A stretch of 64,000 nt of DNA from Nitzschia sp. pyKryTriq1 (taxonomy: Eukaryota > Bacillariophyta > Bacillariophyceae > Bacillariales > Bacillariaceae), in contig OY101115.1 in assembly GCA_956465555.1 (NCBI GenBank), positions 3,944,120 to 4,008,119 on the forward strand. The letters are read 5' to 3'. Below the pieces are notes generated by a model. It did not search any database. It had not been told where the DNA came from and saw only the letters and a program-made list of their open reading frames with translations. The position numbers and the translations under genes are program-made. Shown here one piece after another: positions 40,458 through 51,071 of this stretch (position 1 is its first letter; the number at the start of each line of letters is the position of its first letter).

Positions 40458-40705
40458 GCTATGGAAAAAATATAATATACGTACTGTACCTGTAGTACAT
40501 ACGTACCGTACGGTAGGTTCCCCCCGTTCGCCCCCCCCCCCCACCGCGGCGTTCCCGCTGGGCGGGTCTTCTCTTTGCGTTGCTCCCGTGTTCCGAACCT
40601 GCCAAAAAATGTCTCTACCTAGCCCATACCGGTACGAGTACGCACGGTACCAGTACTCGTACCTCTATGGGTACCGGTCCTGTACGAAGACGAGACGTGT
40701 AGCGA

Positions 40706-40757
40706 GCGGGCCCCTCACTGGACACGGAAGCTACCGGTCGGTACGTATCTCGAATAC
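40706..40757 (+). repeat. direct repeat copy 2 (52 bp)
   Basis: Second copy of the repeat at 40401; the two lie 305 bp apart and enclose a C-run and several ACCGGTAC words. Confidence 0.85.
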
Positions 40758-41169
40758 AACTTTCTACTACTAGTCATTGTTCTAGTTAAAAAAGTATTGG
40801 TGTTTGTAATAATATGCAGGTTGCGTGGTATTCCAGAAATAGTGCGACACCATTTCATAAGCCCCCAAACCTTGGTAGGACTGCCCACGTCAAAATGCCA
40901 TAAATAGATACCAACCTGGAACGAGCAAGAAACTTTCGTAAAACCATTTCAAAATTTTCGGTCGGTCGCGGTATGTGCGTGTGGGCGATCGATGGTCTAT
41001 GGTCTATGGTCGATGGTCGATGGCTTCCCGCCAAATAAAATAACGAAAGACGAAAGTCAAACGAAAAACCTTCTCGCTTGCTAGTTGTTGCATTCATTCG
41101 TTCAATTCAAACAACCGCAAGTTTTCAGTCACCTTCATTTGTTGACCCTGATTGGAATCATTCATCATC

Positions 41170-42195
41170 ATGTATGCTTTAGAAACAACAATAGCGGTCA
41201 ATCAATCTGGAGATGCAAAATTGAAGTACGAAGCATCGCATTGGCAAGCTGATACGGCGTTCGTCGGCCGGCCCCTTGGGCCTTCTCAAAAGCGGCGCCA
41301 CGAGGCGATTTCTGCCGTGGAACGTCGAAATGAGCCTTGGATGAAAAATCTGACTCTATCTTCCAAAGATTTGATATGGGGATCATGCAGCAACAAGGAG
41401 GAAGAATTCATGGAAGCTTTACATCCGAAGAGCTCTTCCGTTTCTCAGAGCTTCGGTTCCATGCCCTCGGACCCGCTAGCGAAGATGGCCGCCGCATTGT
41501 CATCCATAGCAGGGAATCATACGAGACTTTCAATGCCCACCAATGCTGGTAGCGACCTCTCGATCAAATGCAATCAACAGCAACAACATGGAGGCTTGCC
41601 ACGGTTCCGGCAAGATAAAATCATGGATCATGGTGACGTCGAGCTCAAAATGCAAGAGTTTCAAACTTCGCTGCTGAGATCCATGTCTTCGGACAGTCTC
41701 CCTCCCTCTGCTCTAGAAATGCCTCAGCTGTCTTATTCACACAGCTTTGTTGCATCGCAGCGAGAGATCATGTCTCAGATAGTGCGAGATTCGGAGTCTC
41801 GTATTAGTCGTGATTCAGAGGACAACGCTTCCTTTTCTTTGGAACAAGGTGCTACCCACAGTGACACCGACGGTAGTTCTCAAATGGCACTTTCTGCTAC
41901 AAGATTATTACGGTCACCGGAACCATCGCTCCCATTCCTAAAATATTCAGAAGAGACCCTGAATGGAATGGGTTCAAAGGTCCGGATTCACGACGAGGAA
42001 CGGGTGTTTGCTGCCATGGACGAAGGGACGGCGAGCTTGATTCGGTGCGTGGGGTGCGTCAGACATATGATGGCGACCAGCGATATGAAACTCGTCTATT
42101 GCCCAGGCTGCAGTACTTTGACTCCATTTGGAATGGGACTCGTCTCAGCAGGCGGCACTACTAATGGGGCTGATGCCGAACCGCCAAAGTGGTGA
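41170..42195 (+). CDS. low-complexity protein with C-terminal zinc ribbon
   Basis: The ATG at 41170 (MYALETTIAVNQSG) is the first in the frame, giving 341 residues. Most of the chain is Ser/Met/Gln-rich and disordered (SLPPSALEMPQLSYSHSF, RDSESRISRDSEDN). The C-terminal 60 residues are ordered: ERVFAAMDEGTASLIRCVGC then VYCPGCSTLTP, a CxxC...CxxC zinc ribbon. I do not recognise a family. The Ser-rich region with RDSE repeats suggests phosphorylation. A regulatory or transcription-linked role is possible, not shown. Confidence 0.7.
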   Translation: MYALETTIAVNQSGDAKLKYEASHWQADTAFVGRPLGPSQKRRHEAISAVERRNEPWMKNLTLSSKDLIWGSCSNKEEEFMEALHPKSSSVSQSFGSMPSDPLAKMAAALSSIAGNHTRLSMPTNAGSDLSIKCNQQQQHGGLPRFRQDKIMDHGDVELKMQEFQTSLLRSMSSDSLPPSALEMPQLSYSHSFVASQREIMSQIVRDSESRISRDSEDNASFSLEQGATHSDTDGSSQMALSATRLLRSPEPSLPFLKYSEETLNGMGSKVRIHDEERVFAAMDEGTASLIRCVGCVRHMMATSDMKLVYCPGCSTLTPFGMGLVSAGGTTNGADAEPPKW

Positions 42196-43279
42196 AACAC
42201 GAGGAGTCGTCGCCTCCTCCTCGAGGGGCGCTCCTGTAGCTCTGCCCGGACCAGCCTATTCTTGTTTGTCGCCTTGTGTCATTGGCACGTTGTCTTGTTC
42301 AACAGTGAGATCACTCTTACATAAGAGACACTAGCCAAATCTAGATTTATTCTAGTTTACTACTCCTAGTACTGCAGTCTACTACTTGCGCCTTCGTGCT
42401 GGTGATTCTAGCTATTGACTTTGACAAGTACTACTTGTTCTTGTTGGTTTGCCACCATTGGTCTTTCCGATACCACCAATGCTTCAACTTCCTTCCTGTC
42501 TGTTCGATAGCCCTGAACTTTCCACATGCTGCGCTGTGCTTCGTCGTACGTTTTATCTATCATCTCCACCATTTTTTATATTTCCTCACGTGAAGCCTGC
42601 TCTTTTAAGACTTGTTCTAGAAGAGTATCTTCGCGCTCATTCTTTTGGGCGGCTCTCGTCCTCAAGTAAATCCTCTACTACTAGTTGACTACTCCTATGT
42701 AGACTAATCTTCTCTTATCTCGCATCACATCCCACTCCTTCGCTAATCTTCGGGGTGTCACTCGGCTGCAACCATAAGCAATATGTAGACTGATAGTCTA
42801 AGAATACTAGTACTATAGTAGTAGTGCTGTAGTAGTAGGGGGTGGTGGGTGCGAAGCGACGTGGATCATCGAATAGCGTCTGGTGGAAATTCGCGGGGTT
42901 TTTAGTCCAGTTTGTCAAAGGCGGACCAAGTCGAACAATGTACCAGGTTGCTCGTTCCGCTACAGTACCAGGTACTCTACATGCACCGGTAGATCGTAGA
43001 ACAGTACCAGTACGTTGCGAACGAGTCGAGTATGTACAGTACCAGGTACCGTACTGTACCGTTATGTATTGTTTTGCAGCCATAAAAAATCAAAACGTCG
43101 TTGCAGTTTGCAGTAGTCTATTATACCGGTATCACTTCGACGACGATGACATTTTCCCCTGTGGTGATGGCATTAGAGTTTGAATTCATTTCCGCCTACT
43201 TCTCACGTAGCCGAGAAACAATACACTACCAGGAGCCCTATATTCGTGTTGGAAGAATCAATCGCCATATCGACTCAAG
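42196..43279. other. intergenic, no gene recognised
   Basis: 3' region of the zinc-ribbon gene and promoter of the SAYSvFN gene. TAGTAGTAG/CTACTA tracts occur at 42795-42838, and ACCAGGTAC words cluster at 42967-43051. Confidence 0.45.
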
Positions 43280-44223
43280 ATGCCGCCTGCTGGATACAAG
43301 CGGTCGAGAGCCTTGTGGGACGAAACGCGTCGGCCAGAGGCAACGCCTCTGGCCTACGTTCGTGCAATTATGTATGAATTGCAGCCCATTCGATTGTCCA
43401 AGACAAATCAACGTCAATTCGTCTTGTTTCTCAGAAAGGTTGCTTCTACTTTGATTGTCGTGCTTCGATCGATTCCTGGTGTGGTTGTGGCTATCTTCAA
43501 GTTTCTTCGAACCCTCAAACTACAACACTGGTTGGCGATCGGGGGAATTGTTCTGTATTACTATTTTGTTCGCTTCATGCACGAGTAAGTCTGACGGTGA
43601 CAATCTTTAACTCGAAGAATGCTGAGAATATACCTGTGAAATCAGTTGCTGACTTCTGCCGTTGTTTACGTATGTATAGACTCTTGTTGGCTGGCCCGGT
43701 GATTGTTATCGCCACGGCTCTTTCGTTGATTTTCACTGTTGGTTTGGGCGATAATAAGGATCGAGACGGACTTTCGGCGTATGCGGTGTTCAATCGTGGT
43801 TTTGAGCGACTTCTTGGATCAGTCGATGCCGAAGCACTCATGGCTCAGCATGTCGGTGGAGGTTTAGGTGGTGGAGGCATGATGGGCGGTCTTCCTCCTC
43901 GGAATGAGGATGATGCTGAACGAGACCGTGGAGTGGCTCGACGCCGACGACCAAATCGAGCCAACCCAAACAACAATAACAATAACGACAATGAGAGAAA
44001 CAACAACGACGCGGTGGCAAACGACAACAACAATAATCGACCGCGCAAGTCTGGAAAGAAGGCACGTCGGCGGGATTTGGAACAACGTCGTGAGATTCAA
44101 AACCAGCGAGAAGCAGCTGCCGCCCTCGGAATGCCAATGGGACATGAAGCCATGGAAGAACAAGTCGCCATGCAACGGTTGATCGAAGAGCACGTAGCCG
44201 CTGAGAATCGAAACGAGGAATGA
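43280..44223 (+). CDS. SAYSvFN-domain (SAYSD1-like) ER membrane protein, two exons
   Basis: Exons 43280-43584 and 43680-44223 join through a 95-nt intron (GTAAGT ... GTATAG), giving 282 residues. Membrane segments: TLIVVLRSIPGVVVAIF, WLAIGGIVLYYYFV and, in exon 2, LLLAGPVIVIATALSLIFTVG. Directly after comes GLSAYAVFNRGFERLLGS, the SAYSvFN signature. In animals SAYSD1 binds UFMylated ribosomes at the ER and helps clear clogged translocons. After it lies a Gly-rich, Asn-rich low-complexity stretch with basic clusters (RRRRPNR, GKKARRRDLEQRRE) and a short helical end. The Asn-rich tail is not part of the known family and seems lineage-specific. Confidence 0.78.
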
Positions 44224-44363
44224 GTGAGTACGAGACCACTCTCACCAGCACGATGGAACGTCCCTGCAGTACGTACACGCAGTCTACAACATTATTTGCT
44301 ACTCCTGAACCAAATATGTTTAATCATAGTCTGCTAGTACCTCACTGTATGTAATGTAGATTA

Positions 44364-45439
44364 TCAATAGATCGGTCCTTGACTACTAGCAACTGTACAT
44401 ACCAAATCTGACGTGCCCACCACAAGAGGAATATCCAGATACAACCTCACAGCATCCAGAAGGATAAGAATCATCATGCCATATCCACAACTCGAGACTA
44501 ACGTGTCCCAAACTGTCAAGACTCTTGTCTGGTTTTTAGGGTCGTCAATGAATTCGTCAAACCGAAAGAACGCGGGAAACGACACGATGAAATAAATCCC
44601 ATAGAATGCGGAACCAACCGTATACGCCATGTCTCGATCCTCAAAGGAATAATCGGGATACGCCGAGATTGTCAACGTCTCCATAAAGGCAGTAAAGTAA
44701 GAGAAACAAAGCACGACCGACACAAATAGCAACGTTCGCAAAAGTCCAGGTTGGTAGCCCGTCACCACTTTTCGAAGCATGGCATTGGAAAAGAAGTGGT
44801 ATGTCGAGAAGTAAAAGTGCGTGGCGAAAAACATGGCTAGTGGGACGTTGTTGAGTCGGTGTGCAGGCATGGTATATTTCGCTTTCAAAACAGAGTAAAA
44901 GTCTATACCGTTGGCATCATCGTATCATCATCGGCCGGCGGGAGAAAAAGAGGAGAGTGAGAATCCAGTCGCAATGATTTGCATTCGTGAATTTTGGCGA
45001 ATTTTCAAGAGATCGCCACATAAAAAATAATCTTACAATGGGTGTACCAGTAATTTCCAATAAAAGAGTACATTGCAAGCCAAACATTCGCCTTGAACGA
45101 ATACCGCTGCAGGAGAGGCCTCGAGGCATCCGGGGAATCCGACCCAGCAGAAGGCAGCAAAATCGGCTGCAGAAGAAACGGCAAGGCCAAGCCAAGACAA
45201 ACATAAATATAGGCCCACTTGTCGAAGGTTTCATACCAGCCGAAGGCGACAATGCACGCAAATGCCAGGATCCAAATCGGCGTGTAGGCCATGACAAATA
45301 ATTCGTAGGCCCTTTTCGACGGTTCGAGAGCCAAGAAGCTCCCCCCAGTTTTGCTTTTTGATTGCATCACTACCAAACCAGCAATCCCTGCCAGCATAGA
45401 GCCAAGAATCATGACCATTTGAACAGCAACATCAATCAT
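44364..45439 (-). CDS. CPI1: cycloeucalenol cycloisomerase, two exons
   Basis: Exons 45439-45037 and 44902-44364 (minus strand) join through a 134-nt intron (GTAAGA ... GTATAG), giving 313 residues. The junction restores a family block: GNYWYTHYFYSVL then AKYTMPAHRLNNVP. The enzyme opens the cyclopropane ring of cycloeucalenol to obtusifoliol in the ER, a step specific to sterol synthesis through cycloartenol (plants and many algae). Other family blocks are KRAYELFVMAYTPIWI, FFATHFYFSTYHFFSN, YFTAFMETLTIS and GSAFYGIYFIVSFPAFFRFDE. About six membrane spans. Length is slightly above the plant enzyme (about 280). Confidence 0.92.
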
Positions 45440-46011
45440 CGTCGGTTAATTCTTGATATTTCAAAGGTTGGGAAGCGACAATAGCATATGACTGCTGCTA
45501 CTATTGTACCGGTAATGCTTCACCAGCATCCTGACGAATCCAGTCCTGCGCTCGTCGTTGAGGTTGAGGAGTGAGGAGGATTATTTCTTCTTTTGTGTCT
45601 TTTCGTCGTCATCGTTCGTCATTGCCACCGCATCGTCCGTCTCCGTACGTTTTTCATGTCGATCTGACACCTTATTTTAAAAATGACTTAAAAAATGATT
45701 TATGCGTGATTATTCGAATTTGCTATCGTCTTGCTATCGTTGTCGTTTATCCGAGAAATAAACGCGTTAAAAATGGTGATTTCGGAGATGACGTTTCTTG
45801 CGATCTTTATTTTTATGATTGGATCTTTAGTTCTATCTGTTCGCATCACTTCCACCATGTTCATGTCATTACCACCGGTACCTGGTACCAGGTACTGTTA
45901 CAGTATCTTGTTCGTCAGTCTCAGTTCTAAATCCCCTCCCAGAAACACGTTGCAAGTACTGTATATCGTCGGTGTATACTTGTACTTGCACTTGTACAAG
46001 TACCCATCATC
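45440..46011. other. intergenic upstream of divergent genes
   Basis: Shared 5' region of the minus-strand cycloisomerase and the plus-strand SGNH gene. Contains the palindrome at 45878 and a TACTTGTACTTGCACTTGTACAAGTAC-like stretch at about 45977-46003. Confidence 0.45.
45878..45895. repeat. third copy of the 18-bp GTAC palindrome
   Basis: Identical to 2493-2510, about 116 bp upstream of the SGNH-like start codon. Confidence 0.8.
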
Positions 46012-47272
46012 ATGTCATATGGATACAACGGAAAAGTCCGCTCGTCGCGATTCTATGGTGAATATCATGGCCACAAAGTCCGAGATTTAGAAACGTTGTA
46101 CCCGGCACTTCGAGCAAGTTGCGATTCACTGATTTGGACCGCTGGAGACTCAAGTCTTGATAACAAGTACTGGTTCCGTGATCATCGACCTAGCGTCGGG
46201 GCGCACGCAAGCGTATTGGAGCCTCCTATAAGCATTGCCGATATTACCTACTGGCTGAACTACCTTTGCGAAGAACGGGTTCCGGTGCTGGCTAATTATA
46301 CTAGCAACAATCCCACCAAGCGAGCAGCAATCAACACTGCAGTGGAGGCTACTACCTTGAACGAGCGAAGCTTTCGGTTGCGTCCCCAGGACATATTTTT
46401 ACGAGACAATATTCGGGAATCGGATGTCTTGGTGGTGAGCGTGGGGGGGAATGATGTTGCCTTGGCGCCTTTACCCTGCACAATTTTGTCCATTTTGAGT
46501 TTGACATGTTTGCCCTCCAGCTGTATAGAACGAAGCTGTGTCGCAACGAAAGTTCCTGTGAGTTACTGACCAGTGACAATGAGAGTGTAACTATTATGGT
46601 TAGAGAGGTATCTTGCTCACTAAAATTGTTCTGTACCGGTACTATTACCCTTGAAAAGGTGGACGACTGCTGCTGCGGGTGTGGTGCCTCACTGCTTTCC
46701 TGTGGCGGTGCATGTCCTCCTTGTTTAGGATATATGGCTCATCTATTTGGAACTCGAGTAGAGAAATATATTGAACGACTCACTGCCAAAAACAAGCCAA
46801 AAAAGATCCTTGTCTGTATGATTTACTATCTCGATGAAAGGACAACACCTGGCTCTTGGGCTGGGCCAGCCTTGTCAGTGTTGGGATACAACGACAATCC
46901 AGAAAAGCTTCAGCTGGTCATTCGCAAGCTCTTTACAGAAGCAACATGGTGAGTTCTAGCTACGAAGATACATGGTACCACCAGTTGCAATGATGTGTGA
47001 TATGTAATCTCATATTTTTGTCGTCAACATGCATACTTAGCAAAATTTCAATCCCGGGAACTGAAGTTATCCCGGTTCCTCTTTTTAATGCATTGGACGG
47101 CAAAACTCCGAACGACTATGTTGCTCGAGTGGAGCCATCCTCTCAAGGTGGCCGAAAAGTGGCAGAATATTTGTTGGATGTGATAGAAGGTCGTTCTCCC
47201 AGCCAGCACTATGGATCGGTACTACCGGCGACTTCGCAACCGATCGAATCCCAATACATGGGAGGAAGATGA
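46012..47272 (+). CDS. SGNH-hydrolase-like protein, three exons
   Basis: Exons 46012-46557, 46659-46948 and 47041-47272 join through introns of 101 nt (GTGAGT ... AAAAG) and 92 nt (GTGAGT ... CTTAG), giving 355 residues. Block I is LIWTAGDSSLDNKYWF with the nucleophile-type serine in GDS. Block III is VLVVSVGGNDVAL with the GxND of SGNH enzymes. The final block has IPGTEVIPVPLF ... NDYVARVEPSSQGGRKVAEYL, where the family usually has DxxHPxxxG; here E stands where the catalytic histidine is expected. A Cys-rich insertion (CCCGCGASLLSCGGACPPC) is in exon 2. Predicted lipase/esterase-fold protein; activity uncertain. No signal peptide. Confidence 0.7.
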
Positions 47273-47371
47273 GTATTTGCCTTTGCACTAGTTGTACTTT
47301 TGAATACCCAATACAAGGTTGCGATTCAGACTTAGGGCAATTGCAGACTACCAAGACTACTCGTAGTAATA

Positions 47372-48652
47372 CTAGAGTATATTACTATTTGCAAGTATGA
47401 TACGTCGATGGCACGTCTTACAAACAAGTCGACCTTCGGCTGTTGGATACAGTGATATTGTTTGCTTGCCACACATCTTACACGCAATTCCGCCCACTGA
47501 TAGTGCTGGTGGATTCGTACTTGAAGAATCTGCCGACCTTTTCAATTGCAAGGATTGTTCTTTTACAGCCGATTCGTTCGCGGGCCCGGTATCCCTTAAA
47601 GGCAAAGTATTGTTGTGTTCCCCATTTATTAGCTGGTGCCGCGAGATGGAGAGATCTACGGCCTTTCCCAATGCCGCTTGAAAAGCGGCCTGCCAAGACG
47701 AAGTCAAACACATGCCTTTGCCACCACCAACTTGCTCGCAGTCGAGACATCCATCAATACTCGACAGGTGAAGAGGAGGAGGAGGGAGGTCATCACACAT
47801 TGGATTCTTTGACCTTTCTCCCAAGATAACCGTCGTTTGGTCTGCTGCACTAGAAGTACTAGTTTCGTCACCCGTCTGCAATTTCTCATCGGTCTCATCG
47901 GCAGCCCGTAATAGTAGTGCTATGCATTTCGTCCAGTCGGCCACTCCGCCAGCCACCGCATCCCATCGAGCGACGCTCTCACGCTCGTGTTCTTGCCGTG
48001 GACAAATTTCTTGTGCCACTTGCAGTGGTGTTCGCGACGAGGAATCTTTGGCTTGCAGAGCTACCTGGAGTTGACGTCGTGCCGAAAGTTCTTCCAAAAG
48101 AAGTTGTATGGCCAAATAGCGACCCCCCGCCGAGGCTTTGTGCAAAGGAGTTTTCAGGTCTCCAAACGATGTATCTTGTGCAAGAAGATTGCAGTTTTTC
48201 TCTTGAATTAATAGCCGAATGGTAGCCGTGGCACCAGAAAAGGCGGCGCGGTGCAATGGTGTCGAACTTTGATTTCGTTTTCTTGTCGCGCTATTAGTAG
48301 CAGCAGCAGAATCACCACCGTCTACTGGATGGTCATTCGTACCGGAATTATTTTCACTGCTGGCATCCACAATCTCGCCATTGACATCGGCCCCGAGTTT
48401 CAATAGTAGAGATGTCGCGGCAACATGATTGTGTTGCGCTGCCAAGTGCAGCGGAGTGTATCCTGCTTCATCTGGTCGGTTCCAGACGTCCGGGGTGGTG
48501 ATACCAGAAGAGTATGGCCGCTTATAATTGCGATGAATCAACGAGTGCACATCCCCGAATTCCGCCGCTGTGAAGGAGGAGAGAGACCAAGGCAGATTTT
48601 TACAGGGACACGTTCTTTTCTCGGAAGGAGTACCCGTAGTAGACGATGTCAT
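47372..48652 (-). CDS. ankyrin-repeat protein with C-terminal zinc ribbon
   Basis: A 426-residue single-exon protein. Residues about 30-230 are ankyrin repeats: GYTPLHLAAQHNHVAATSLLLKLGADV, STPLHRAAFSGATATIRLLIQ and KTPLHKASAGGRYLAIQLLLEE (the last with RTPLQVAQEI). Two repeats carry insertions (Asn/Ser-rich near residue 100). The tail, after a low-complexity stretch, ends in ACKMCGKQTISLY ... VCKTCHRRI, a CxxC-x16-CxxC zinc ribbon similar in spacing to GATA fingers. Ankyrin repeats mediate protein binding; partner unknown. Confidence 0.8.
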   Translation of the reverse strand: MTSSTTGTPSEKRTCPCKNLPWSLSSFTAAEFGDVHSLIHRNYKRPYSSGITTPDVWNRPDEAGYTPLHLAAQHNHVAATSLLLKLGADVNGEIVDASSENNSGTNDHPVDGGDSAAATNSATRKRNQSSTPLHRAAFSGATATIRLLIQEKNCNLLAQDTSFGDLKTPLHKASAGGRYLAIQLLLEELSARRQLQVALQAKDSSSRTPLQVAQEICPRQEHERESVARWDAVAGGVADWTKCIALLLRAADETDEKLQTGDETSTSSAADQTTVILGERSKNPMCDDLPPPPLHLSSIDGCLDCEQVGGGKGMCLTSSWQAAFQAALGKAVDLSISRHQLINGEHNNTLPLRDTGPANESAVKEQSLQLKRSADSSSTNPPALSVGGIACKMCGKQTISLYPTAEGRLVCKTCHRRIILANSNIL

Positions 48653-49175
48653 GCGTTTGGACAGCTGTGTGTTTTAGAAAGCGAATGAAAGTGAATCAAT
48701 CGTACATCGTAGTGTACAGACACCCTCTCTACTACTAGCTAGTAGAGCAGAGAGGTTATTATTGGAAGCCCCAGTACATGCCGCCGGCGTACCTGGTACA
48801 TACGTACCGCTAAACCTGGTAGAGAGACATACTCGTACGAGTATTTACGTATTTACCGTGGTAAATCTACCGCCTTCATTCATTCATTCACCCGCATGTG
48901 TTTGACTCAAAGGATTCTAGTTCGAGTGGTCGGATGGGTCGGACTACGAATCTCACGCACGCACCACGCACCACCACATCTTTTCAGCAATCAGCAAAAG
49001 CAAGGCAAAAGCACCGCATGCGCATCGCTGCCCGCCGCGCTCCGCGACGATCGACGATGACGACGGAAAATCAAAATCCGAAACCGTTGTTACAAATAAT
49101 AATTTATTTCGGTAACCGCATGAACGACCTCAACGGCATGAAGAGGCAAAACACAAGAGACGAAGACTCATCATC
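48653..49175. other. intergenic, shared 5' region
   Basis: Upstream of the divergent ankyrin and BRAP2 genes. CTACTAGCTAGTAG palindrome at about 48732-48745, ACGAGTATTTACGTATTTACC near 48837. No gene recognised. Confidence 0.4.
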
Positions 49176-51071
49176 ATGCCCTCGTCATGTACTACATTCT
49201 CGCTACAAGTAAAGTTGGGTTATGGATGTGACAGCTCGGTGGAAGAGACGCTGAACAAAGCGTGCCAAGTGGCAATTTCTCCGCCAACGACTGCCAGTCT
49301 AGTGGGCAGCCTCGCATCCAGCTTTTTCAGTTCCTCGACAGCGTCAAAATCGTCTGGGGAGTCGTCGTCTTCCAACCATAACCATGATCGATTCTTTGTG
49401 GCGTCAGCGTCTCATGTCGAGATGTCCATTGATGAACGCAAGCAATCTACTGCTCTGGTGGCTGTCCTGATCCCTCCAAAACTGATTGATGAGATTCTAG
49501 AAAAGTATACTTCGACAACGAAAATACATGCCTCTGGTTCCTGTTTCTGGATCAAGAACGCTGCTGCTACCAAACTATCAAAGGATTTACTTCCGTCCAT
49601 ACACATATCGCTGCTCAAAAGTCAGATTCGAGGCATCATACGAACAAGTATCGCGGCGGAAGACAACGCTCCCGCGGAATTTGTCTTGCTAGAGTTGCCT
49701 GCCAAGGACATGCTAATTGAAAATGTGCTCCAAGCAGCCAATGGACAAGCATTGAATGCAGATGCAACGGCAGTGCTCAAAATATTACCCCTTTCCAGTG
49801 TGCAATTTGAACTTCCAGCGGCGGCAGCTTCAGCACCTTCGGTGTCGTCTAGTTGGTTGAAGTCTCCGCCGCCATCAACGACACAAAGCAATTCATCAAG
49901 ACATCCTTTAATACCGACCTGCGCTGTGTGTTTACATCGGATTGATCCAGTGCGTTTGGGGCTTCCACCGCCCGCCATTGAACATCTATGTAGCAAATTC
50001 TGTCCTCCACCCAACCTGATCAGTTGGGCATCCGAACAGGAACAGACCTGTTCCAAGCAACGATTTTTACAGCCGTGGTCCAAGGGAGCCCGGTGTCGAG
50101 CCTGTCGAGTGATTCAACAGTACTGGGATCATCATATTAATCATGGTGTGGGGCTTGGCTCCGATTTGGGGGACGAAGACGAGGCTGCTGCGAGTTTGTA
50201 TTGTCTCCAATGCTCCATGCACAAAACACTTTGGGTGTGCCTCACTTGTGGGTACGTGGGATGCGGTCGATATTCCAACCGACATTCCGTCCAGCATTTT
50301 CAGGATACCCAGCATCCATATAGTCTGGAATTGGCAACGCTTCGAATATGGGATTATGTTTCCGAGGATCGTTTTGCCCATCGCGTCGACCTCCTCGAAT
50401 GCCCCAGCAGTCCACCCTTGACACAACCCTGGATGCCCCGACCGCATTCCGATCGAGCATCCTATCATCCAGCACCTGCTTCCATGGCCTACTCGACCCC
50501 CATGGCCATGTATGCGTCACACGAGAAATCTCCCAAAAAGGCCACCATGATTGGAGAAGAATATGAGGCGTTGCTTCAGAGTGCGCTGGAAGATCAAGCC
50601 CAGCACTACGAAGGAGAAATCGCTCATCTACGAGCCGAACTGACAACATCCTTGGTGGATTATACGACTTTATCGCCCAAAGAACAAGCTGAAATGGAAG
50701 AACTACAAACCGATATTTCCAAATTGCGATCGGAAATCGAAGCTGCCTGTCGCGACTTGTTGGATGCTCAAGCTCAAGAGGCAGGTCATCGTGCCACTTC
50801 TCAGCAGCTCTTGCAGGAGCAACAGGAGGCGAATACTCTGATTCAAAAGATTGAACGAGAGGCACGCCAAGAAGCTCAACAGGGGAAACTACAAGTGGAG
50901 GATTTAGAGCAACAGATTCGGGATCTAAGTACCAATCTGAAAATGAGACAACAGTTTTCGCAAAGTGAAGAATTGAACGAAGCACAAATCTTTGGGACGA
51001 ATGAAACCCCGAGTAGTAACAAGAACTCTGGAAAACGAGGCAAGAAGAAAGGACGCTTCTTCCGAAAATGA
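49176..51071 (+). CDS. BRAP: BRAP2-like RING/UBP ubiquitin ligase
   Basis: A 631-residue single-exon protein with the BRAP/IMP order: an N-terminal RNA-recognition-like domain (about 95-215), a RING finger starting at C249 (TCAVCLHRID ... CSKFCPPP ... CRACR), a UBP-type zinc finger from about residue 341 (LYCLQCSMHKTLWVCLTCGYVGCGRY, HFQDTQHPYSLEL, WDYVSEDRFAHR), a coiled coil (about 450-595) and the basic end GKKKGRFFRK, typical of BRAP2. In animals BRAP2 tunes Ras-MAPK signalling and binds nuclear localisation signals in the cytoplasm. The RING has a longer insertion than in animals (PPPNLISWASEQEQTCSKQRF). The Ser-rich stretch at 45-70 is lineage-specific. Confidence 0.87.
   Translation: MPSSCTTFSLQVKLGYGCDSSVEETLNKACQVAISPPTTASLVGSLASSFFSSSTASKSSGESSSSNHNHDRFFVASASHVEMSIDERKQSTALVAVLIPPKLIDEILEKYTSTTKIHASGSCFWIKNAAATKLSKDLLPSIHISLLKSQIRGIIRTSIAAEDNAPAEFVLLELPAKDMLIENVLQAANGQALNADATAVLKILPLSSVQFELPAAAASAPSVSSSWLKSPPPSTTQSNSSRHPLIPTCAVCLHRIDPVRLGLPPPAIEHLCSKFCPPPNLISWASEQEQTCSKQRFLQPWSKGARCRACRVIQQYWDHHINHGVGLGSDLGDEDEAAASLYCLQCSMHKTLWVCLTCGYVGCGRYSNRHSVQHFQDTQHPYSLELATLRIWDYVSEDRFAHRVDLLECPSSPPLTQPWMPRPHSDRASYHPAPASMAYSTPMAMYASHEKSPKKATMIGEEYEALLQSALEDQAQHYEGEIAHLRAELTTSLVDYTTLSPKEQAEMEELQTDISKLRSEIEAACRDLLDAQAQEAGHRATSQQLLQEQQEANTLIQKIEREARQEAQQGKLQVEDLEQQIRDLSTNLKMRQQFSQSEELNEAQIFGTNETPSSNKNSGKRGKKKGRFFRK

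Larger units (their letters stand above)
38900..41169. other. 2.3-kb gene-poor region
   Basis: The longest stretch without a confident gene outside the transposon region. It holds a weak open frame (39774-40106), a short duplicated segment (40401 and 40706), a C-run (about 40528-40540) and many GTAC words. Short TGGTCTATGGTCGATGG repeats lie at about 40991-41020. Confidence 0.5.
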
